DNA of 64,000 nucleotides. Source: Arctopsyche grandis. Lineage: Eukaryota > Arthropoda > Insecta > Trichoptera > Hydropsychidae. Below are positions 57,840 through 64,000 of the stretch, one piece after another. A program made the translations under genes and the position numbers. The stretch covers positions 4,588,001 to 4,652,000 of the forward strand of contig NC_135355.1 of assembly GCF_051622035.1 (NCBI RefSeq), read 5' to 3'. Every line of letters begins with the position of its first letter. Position 1 is the stretch's first letter. The notes beneath the pieces are model-generated. The model made no database searches. It was given only the letters and a program-made list of their open reading frames with translations, and was not told the DNA's origin.

Positions 57840-58861
57840 TAAATTATATTTTACTTATAAAATTGCTCAATGTAAGATACACATTTGAAACATATGTATA
57901 AAATACTACTGTATCTATGAAATATTGCATTCATAACTGCACATCACAAATGTATAATAATAATAAGCCGCTGTACAAAACGCAAATAATAAAAGTATGG
58001 CAACGAAAAAAACGTCATTAGGAAAATCACGCACAACATCAAAACGACAAACCAGAAGCGAGTACGTATGTACAGTCAGAAGTGAAGAATCTTCAAGTTT
58101 ATTAGTCACAATGTGTAGTAATAGGAAATTTCGGATTGCATCACACGTCGTAATTTCTACGGAAGGCATTGGAATTATTTAACGGAGGTCTTGCGAGATT
58201 TTTCAGACTTTTCTCGATAAGTATGCGGCCGTCAAGATCAACGGGATAGATTGTCAAGGATTTCCATTTGATTCGTCTATTCGCGTACGAGCGAGGACGT
58301 AGGCGTTGAAGAACCGGGTCAACGCTTATCATTTTAATACTGCACTTTATTAACAGAAGACGACACTCACATGTACATATGCACTCGTTTGCATAATGCA
58401 AGCCTATAAAATGCGCAGTTTATGATAGTGTCCACCATAAGTGACCATAAAGTACGTTTAACTTCGCGCGATTACGGTAGCTGATCGTGTAGTGATTGAC
58501 TTGCAGACAAATACAAGTCTAGCTTCTGTAAATTTCATTAGTTGTCAATAGATAAAGTACAAAATATAATAAATGATTATAAATGACTTAACCTGACGTA
58601 GTATGAAAGAAAAAAACACTTCGAAGAACCCCGATTCCTTTCAAAATAAATCTACTGTGTAAGTACTGTAAAGTAGATACCATTATTGCTGCGTCTTTCA
58701 CTCTACAGCACTATTAGATCTATAATATCTAATACGCTACATCACTATTAGATATTATACCAAATTGATGGTCGTAAGTGGATTTGTATAGCAGACAAAT
58801 ATACAAACTGGCATTTTTTTTATTTACATATACATAACTATGTAGAAGAAGGGACGATATA
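57840..58861. other. non-genic, no recognised feature
   Basis: Open frames at 57915-58401 on both strands lack known domains. No element ends are recognised. Confidence 0.45.
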
Positions 58862-59045
58862 AGGACGAAATAAGTGCTCGAATGGTGCCCGAGAGAATGT
58901 AAAAGGGTGCAAAGTAAGGCTACGGGAGAGATGAGCGGATGAAATCAGAAAAATGTGTGGGATGAGATGGATGAGAGAAAACCGAGACGAATGGAAGCGT
59001 GTTGGAGAGGCCTTCATCCACCAGTGGATGGCGAATGGGTGTGTG
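58862..59045 (+). pseudogene. LINE C-terminal scrap
   Basis: Frame-shifted text corresponds to ECxPRExVKG, EIRKMCGM and DEWKRVGEAFIHQWMANG, a motif set common at the end of insect LINE proteins. A minus-strand relative is at 62385-62560. Confidence 0.5.
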
Positions 59046-59059
59046 ATGATTAAAGGGCG

Positions 59060-59345
59060 GTTAGGAAGCGTGCTTTTTCCAGGAATCGGGGGTTTTGGGC
59101 TCTATTTGCAAAGCTAGAGTACAAAAAAAAAAGGTTGGGCGAACCTTTAACAAAGCATTTACAACAATTAAACAATAAACGGCGCGCTGTGGGTCCGGCC
59201 ACTAGACTGATGATTAGAGGTAGGATAGCCGAGGTGCCGCTCATTGTTCCATTGTTGTAAATCCTTTGTAAAAAAGGTTCGGCAAACCTTTAACAATGCA
59301 TTTACAATATTTGAACAATACACGGCCCCCTCAGACTCCGGTGAC
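59060..59345. repeat. foldback-type repeat related to 34060-34342
   Basis: TTGGGCGAACCTTTAACAAAG and GGTTCGGCAAACCTTTAAC are present on either side of ATTGTTGTAAATCCTTTG, and GGAAGCGTGCTTTTTCCAGG at the left matches 9146. An inverted, non-coding family member. Confidence 0.55.
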
Positions 59346-59378
59346 TACAGTGATGATATATAAAAAGATTGGGTCTAT

Positions 59379-59754
59379 GTGACTTGACAGAATGTTAAAT
59401 TACAGAAAACGCAAATATCGGAAGGCAAAGATCGAAAATCGAAAGATCTTAAGTCGAAAGATCAAAAAAAATGGTGCATGGTAAACGGTACATACTCACT
59501 TAATTTGCGCGAGCAGGATACAACAGGAACAAGAAGAACATGCTTTTCCTCCCGTATTCTGCGCGCGCACATTAACACGGGAGGAAAAGCATGTTCCTCT
59601 TGTTCCTGTTGTATCCTGCTCGCGCAAATTAAGTGAGTATGTACCGTTTACCATGCACCATTTTTTTTTGATCTTTCGACTTAAGATCTTTCGATTTTCG
59701 ATCTTTGCATTCTGATATTTGCGTTTTCTGTAATTTAACATTCTGTCAAATCAC
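59379..59754. repeat. 376-bp foldback, arms about 177 bp
   Basis: The left arm (59379-59555) runs GTGACTTGACAGAATG to GCTTTTCCTCCCGT. The right arm (59577-59754) is its near-perfect inverse, ACGGGAGGAAAAGC to CATTCTGTCAAATCAC. The loop is about 21 bp with ATTCTGCGCGCGCACATT. A single arm is at 39003-39192. Frames within are shadows. Confidence 0.95.
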
Positions 59755-59942
59755 GGTGACCGAAAAAGATTAAAAAAAAGCTCTTAAAAGAACCCTACCA
59801 AGACCCGTCCACAGCCAAAGTTAGATTACTATATCAAATTTTATGGTTTTAAGTTGAAAACTGTAGATTTACATAGTCGACAAACATCCAAACAAACACA
59901 CAAACATTCACTATTATTATGTATTTATTTATTTATTATTAG

Positions 59943-60335
59943 GTTTTCGGAGATTATTTTAACATATTTTTCTGGTATCCTGCGCTCATCATTATTTTCA
60001 TAATTGAATATGATGCATAAGTGGAATTTTGATCTTCTCTCTACCATTTGAGCGTCGCAGGGATGTTTTATATTTGCGACTGGTTTTTTATATATTGGTG
60101 CAAGCTATAGGTGCAAGACATTCCCTACTTTGTATTTTATTATATGATATTTTTACTTCACGTGCTGTAAATATAATGCTATTGTATTTTATGATTATGT
60201 ATAAATGTATTTTTGTCTGTGTATATACACATGTACATATGTATATATTTTATTTTTTCTCATCTCTCTGCATTTATTCGACCATTGCGTCATATTAGGG
60301 ACAATGGTCCACACTTAAACTTAAATAAATAAATT
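59943..60335 (+). repeat. LINE 3' end with terminal hairpin
   Basis: GGTTTTCGGAGATTATTTTA, CCTGCGCTCATCATTA and CGCAGGGATGTTTTATATTT match 12710-12840. The 3' hairpin (GACCATTGCGTCATATTAGG with ACAATGGTCC) and an AAATAAATAAAT tail follow. Only the last 80 or so bp of coding sequence remain. Confidence 0.75.
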
Positions 60336-62384
60336 ATTATACATATCTAACGACAAAGTTTAGATTTTTTTCATACTATTCAGTTCAATTTATTATATAA
60401 TAATTGTTTATTATAATAACAGAACATCAATATGGTGCAAAATATCTATACAGATAACCATCCTGTTCTCTGACCTTCTCTGAAGTTCTATTAGATTTAT
60501 TTTCATGGTTTGACGGGTCAATGGCTTGAATAAATATGATCTCAAAATTGCATCTGACAAAAGACTCTACATGTATTTTGTAGACAAAACCGTCTATAGC
60601 TACCATAAATAACGTAGCCAGACACCTTACAAGAGACCTGTCTGCAACAACATATACCTATAGTCCATTCCGTAAAACATTCCTTCAAATTGAAAACGCA
60701 CGTTTTATACCATTTTCTTACGCACGCGAAAAAAGTTTTCCAATCTCACTTTTTACACGGCCCTTTTATTGTTCTCGTAGTACATATACACAGGCCTGTT
60801 TTTTTTTCTCACGACAATAGTTGACGTAGACCGAAAGCAGTGAACGTCGAAAGTTGCCCAACAATCAAAAACGTACACGTACAAGTTCACTCGAACCAAA
60901 TATTTGGGCACGTGAAAAACAAAAAAAAGCTTAAGTACCTCGTGCACGTTCAAACGTTCATAAAAAAATAAAATAAAAAGGAAAATATGTACGGTGTACT
61001 AACTAACTCACAAGTACAAGACACGAGACTCGGATATACATAATTGCCGTTTGAAAATATTACATTCACATTTTCTTTGTTATGAACTACACGCGTCAAT
61101 GAAAATGCTCCAACTAATTGAGTTGTAAATGAATTTAAAATTTATACCGAGGCAGTGGTTCTAAAGTGTGAGCACTAGATAATTTGATACATTACAGGAT
61201 GAAATCTTAACGGGAGAATTTGGGGAAAAATTGATTTATTTGACGATTTTTAATTATTATGACAAGTCAAAGGTAGATTTTAATAATTGCGATTTAATCT
61301 CGACATGCGTGCGCGTAGGAAATTAATTTAAAATTCGCAATGCTCGTAAATGTGAACGCCCTTTATGCGGTCGACCTTCAGTTTATAGAATCAAAGGGTG
61401 GTTTTGCTGAAGGCACTCGCTCGCACGGTCGTTTAAATTATTCATTTTTTTTGTACGCATCACGATGTGACTAAATAAAATGTCAACCGTTGATAGCATC
61501 TTGTTAAGTGCAAAAGTATAATACATATAATGAAGATGACGGCAATAATCAGTTACATATGCAGTGTAATATGTACATACTAGTATAAGAAGACCGTTTT
61601 AGAAGTACTGCAGGTTTAATAAGCTTTCGGAAAATAACCCAAATGTGAACTTAATAATTCGACGATTTGCGAAGTGTGGATTTTGTATGATTCTAACTTG
61701 TACAATTAGAACGTATATAAGAAACATGTTTAGCACTGTTTGATTTGATTTGACCGATGTATGTAGAATAATATGTTATCGACACATGGTAGCAATTGAT
61801 CAATCGTTAAATATCATAAATAATTATTCGAATGAAAAATCTTAAATCTTGTTAAATTTTAAGGTTAGCTTCTAAAGTTCTAATATCAAAAAAATATATG
61901 ACAAGTGTTTCATAAGTGAGAAAATTGTAATTGAAAAATATAATAATCGAAAAATAGTAATGATGTTATAGATTTTATTATACATGCTTTTATGCTTACA
62001 AAATAAATTATTTAAAAATATAAATAAACCTAAATATGTATGTCCATATATACATATTTTAATTTGGATGTGAAAACACGTATACCTATGTATTTAGTAT
62101 ATATTTTCCATTTTACTCAATTTTCCATTTTATACATGCATATTTAGATGACATTTAATAAAATAGTATTTATTAATAGGCATGAAAAATCAGTACATAC
62201 CTAGTAAATTAACAGAACTTCTGTTCGCTGCAAAATGTGATGAAAATTAAATACTACACTTTTCTTTTTATATCATCAAAATCATTATCATTTTATTTAT
62301 CAACTTGATTAGTAGTTCATATAAGTACATACCCTTAACTATGTTAACAAACATATTCAGATTCTATAAAATACATTCACAGCT
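60336..62384. other. non-genic, no recognised feature
   Basis: AT-rich with a possible lone hAT end (CAGTGGTTCTAAAGTGTG) at about 61154 whose partner is not seen. No coding pattern. Confidence 0.45.
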
Positions 62385-62560
62385 ATTCGCCATTTACTGC
62401 TGGATGAAGGCCTTTCCAACACGCTTCCATTCCTCTCTGTTTTGGGCAACTTGCATATCACACATTTTTCTAATTTCATACAACCATCTGCCATATGGCC
62501 GTTCTTGCCACTTTTTACATTCTCTCGGGTAGCACTCGAGCACTTTTTTTCGTACATCTT
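62385..62560 (-). pseudogene. LINE C-terminal scrap, minus strand
   Basis: Read on the minus strand in shifting frames: RECKKWQERPYGRWLYEIRK, then EEWKRVGKAFIQQ. This matches 58862-59045. Frameshifted and truncated. Confidence 0.55.
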
Positions 62561-62698
62561 ATTACATAAAAAATCTATAGATATATGTATATTTTAATTT
62601 CCATATATTTTAAATAAATATATAACAAAAAATTGATGTTTGTATGTACATATGTTTATTGTTCCGTTAGGCAAATAAATTTTTAACTTACATACAAC

Positions 62699-63648
62699 CA
62701 GGGCCGTGCAGTCGGGGAGTCGTAGCATTTCAAGCGGAGTCGGAGTCTTAAAAACTCAACCGATTCCGACTCTTTTTTATTATTATTTTTTTTAAATTTT
62801 TTTATTTTTTTTTATTTTACATATACATATACCAGGAAGGCCTTACAGGTAAATCCCAATGCGCCTTCCTGGCCAATTACAAATACAAATGCAGCATTTT
62901 TTTATTATAAGTCGTTGAATTGCGAGACACTGAAAAAACTCGCAAATTAACGAGACATCTATGAATTGTACATAAATTTTTATTGTACATCCATCAAATT
63001 TCAAATAGTGGTGACATAGTAGGTAGGAAGGATTTTTAGCCAATTTTTTTTTCCGGGAACCGTTTCAACAATGAAATCAGAGAAAATTGGCAAACTCTGA
63101 TAGGAAACGATCAACCTGGAGTCACAAATCCAGGTCTGACCAACAGCATACTCTGAAAAATTCATTTTCATTCAGGGATAGAACCCGGCACCTTCTTGAC
63201 GGTAAGCAGAAACTTAACGTCCGAGCTATGCTGCTGGCTAAATGAATAGTATTACGATATGTGGCAACTAGAGTATCCAATTTTATTAAAATAAACCCAA
63301 TAATAAATAAATCTTCACAAAAACATGAAATTAAATTACACTATAAATAAAATCGTTTAATTGGTGTGTTGTGATCTAAAACGATTATTTCACTTTTTTA
63401 TTAAATAGATTTTTTTGTGTATGAAATTCACACATATACACTATGAATACTTTTTATTTAAACCTAATCAATTACCAATAATTCAATACAATGGATCAAA
63501 TATAAGTTTTGTGAATTTTTAAATTCTTTATGTTTGTATATTTTATGTTATGTTTACGTTGACAAGTCTTATTAAAATCGTTCAAGTCGAAGTCGAATCA
63601 TAAGCTAAAAGTCGTCAGTAAATTTTGAAGCGACTCCAAAGCCCTACT
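62699..63648. mobile_element. possible hAT element interrupted by a SINE
   Basis: CAGGGCCGTGCAGTCGGGGA at the left and GAAGCGACTCCAAAGCCCTA at the right are weakly inverted. GGAGTCGGAGTC and GAAGTCGAATC words lie next to each. The SINE 62831-63240 sits between. A target duplication is not clear. Confidence 0.4.
62831..63240 (-). mobile_element. tRNA-derived SINE, full length, minus strand
   Basis: The 3' hairpin is CCAGGAAGGCC/GCGCCTTCCTGG at the left. The body has GGAAACGATCAACCTGG, and the head at the right is CCGAGCTATGCTGCTGG. It is closely similar to 45361-45769, so both belong to the same subfamily. Confidence 0.8.
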
Positions 63649-64000
63649 TTCAATACTAAATTTGGCTTGGAACTTTTGGTTTAAAATGGCTTCCATATAA
63701 AAATACCCGGACAACGCCGGCAAGGTGTGTTTATTTAATTCCAAAGTATGCAATACACGTAGAGCCCCTAAATTTATCTTCATAGAAAATCGAAAGGAAT
63801 CCGAAGCCCATAACAGCGATTAGAGAAATTTTTATACTGGGTTTTTGAAAGTTTTTCCGGCAATTTTCATTTCCCTACTAACGCCGGGAAATGCCGACTA
63901 GTCAAAACTAATTCCTATCCAAAGGAAAATCAAATCAAATCAAACGACAGCATTGAAAATGAGCGATCAATTCAACCCGAGCGAAACCCGAAGCGTCCAA
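63649..64000. other. non-genic, possible Helitron end
   Basis: ACGCCGGGAAATGCCGACTAG followed by T at about 63881-63902 resembles a Helitron 3' end (GC stem and CTAG) but no start is identified. Nothing else is seen. Confidence 0.3.

Noticed and set aside
59496-59741. 81-codon minus frame similar to one at 38946-39197
   Set aside because: The similarity comes from the foldback DNA repeat and the frame runs through both arms of the palindrome.
61150-61460. Possible hAT element starting CAGTGGTTCTAAAGTGTG
   Set aside because: No inverted partner end or 8-bp duplication was found, so only a single end-like word is present.

Overview
The window is arthropod nuclear DNA, most likely from an insect. 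It is AT-rich, its genes are split by spliceosomal introns with GT-AG (and one GC-AG) borders, and most of the sequence is dead transposons. There are no operons, ribosome-binding sites, rRNA or tRNA genes, or CRISPR arrays. The exact order is not decided by the sequence. The transposon mix (jockey-type LINEs, tRNA-derived SINEs with terminal hairpins, Helitrons, piggyBac/hAT/Tc1/mariner/pogo elements) and the proteins fit an insect.

Three host genes can be assembled from exons. (1) 6384-20883, + strand: a five-exon MARCH1/8-type membrane RING-CH E3 ubiquitin ligase of about 531 residues. It has a complete C4HC3 RING-CH domain, two membrane segments and an unusually long (about 320 residues) tail encoded by the last exon. 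Its last intron appears to use a GC donor. (2) 26866-30999, + strand: a seven-exon ODR4 homologue of about 459 residues, an ER tail-anchored factor for membrane-receptor trafficking. (3) 31875-32556, - strand: the last four coding exons (147 residues) of NudC, tail-to-tail with ODR4. The first half of NudC was not found anywhere to the right, so the remaining 31 kb may be one very large intron or may lie outside the gene.

The rest is a mosaic of mobile elements, many with ends and target-site duplications that can be read exactly. 1-6.2 kb: hAT elements, one holding a piggyBac MITE, and a LINE tail that stops about 200 bp from the MARCH start codon. 6.6-19.9 kb (MARCH introns): piggyBac MITEs, solo LTRs, SINEs, a LINE copy, a hAT MITE and a 1.64-kb Tc1-like element whose catalytic spacing is DD38E. 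21-26.8 kb: inverted-end repeat units, a Helitron fragment, tandem repeats and a 747-bp element with 8-bp duplications. 33-45 kb: nested insertions, including SINE > (solo LTR + hAT > Tc1 with its own 79-bp intron) and LINE > (396-bp TIR element + mariner). 45.8-52.1 kb: almost no recognisable element and no gene. 52-64 kb: hAT remnants, LINE ends, SINEs, a Helitron and a 376-bp near-perfect foldback.

The three genes are unrelated in pathway, although MARCH and ODR4 both act on membrane proteins in the secretory system. I see no new gene system. The most notable items are the transposon nests, the intron-bearing and DD38E transposases, the SINE family with alternative LINE-like tails, the GC-AG intron and the missing half of NudC.
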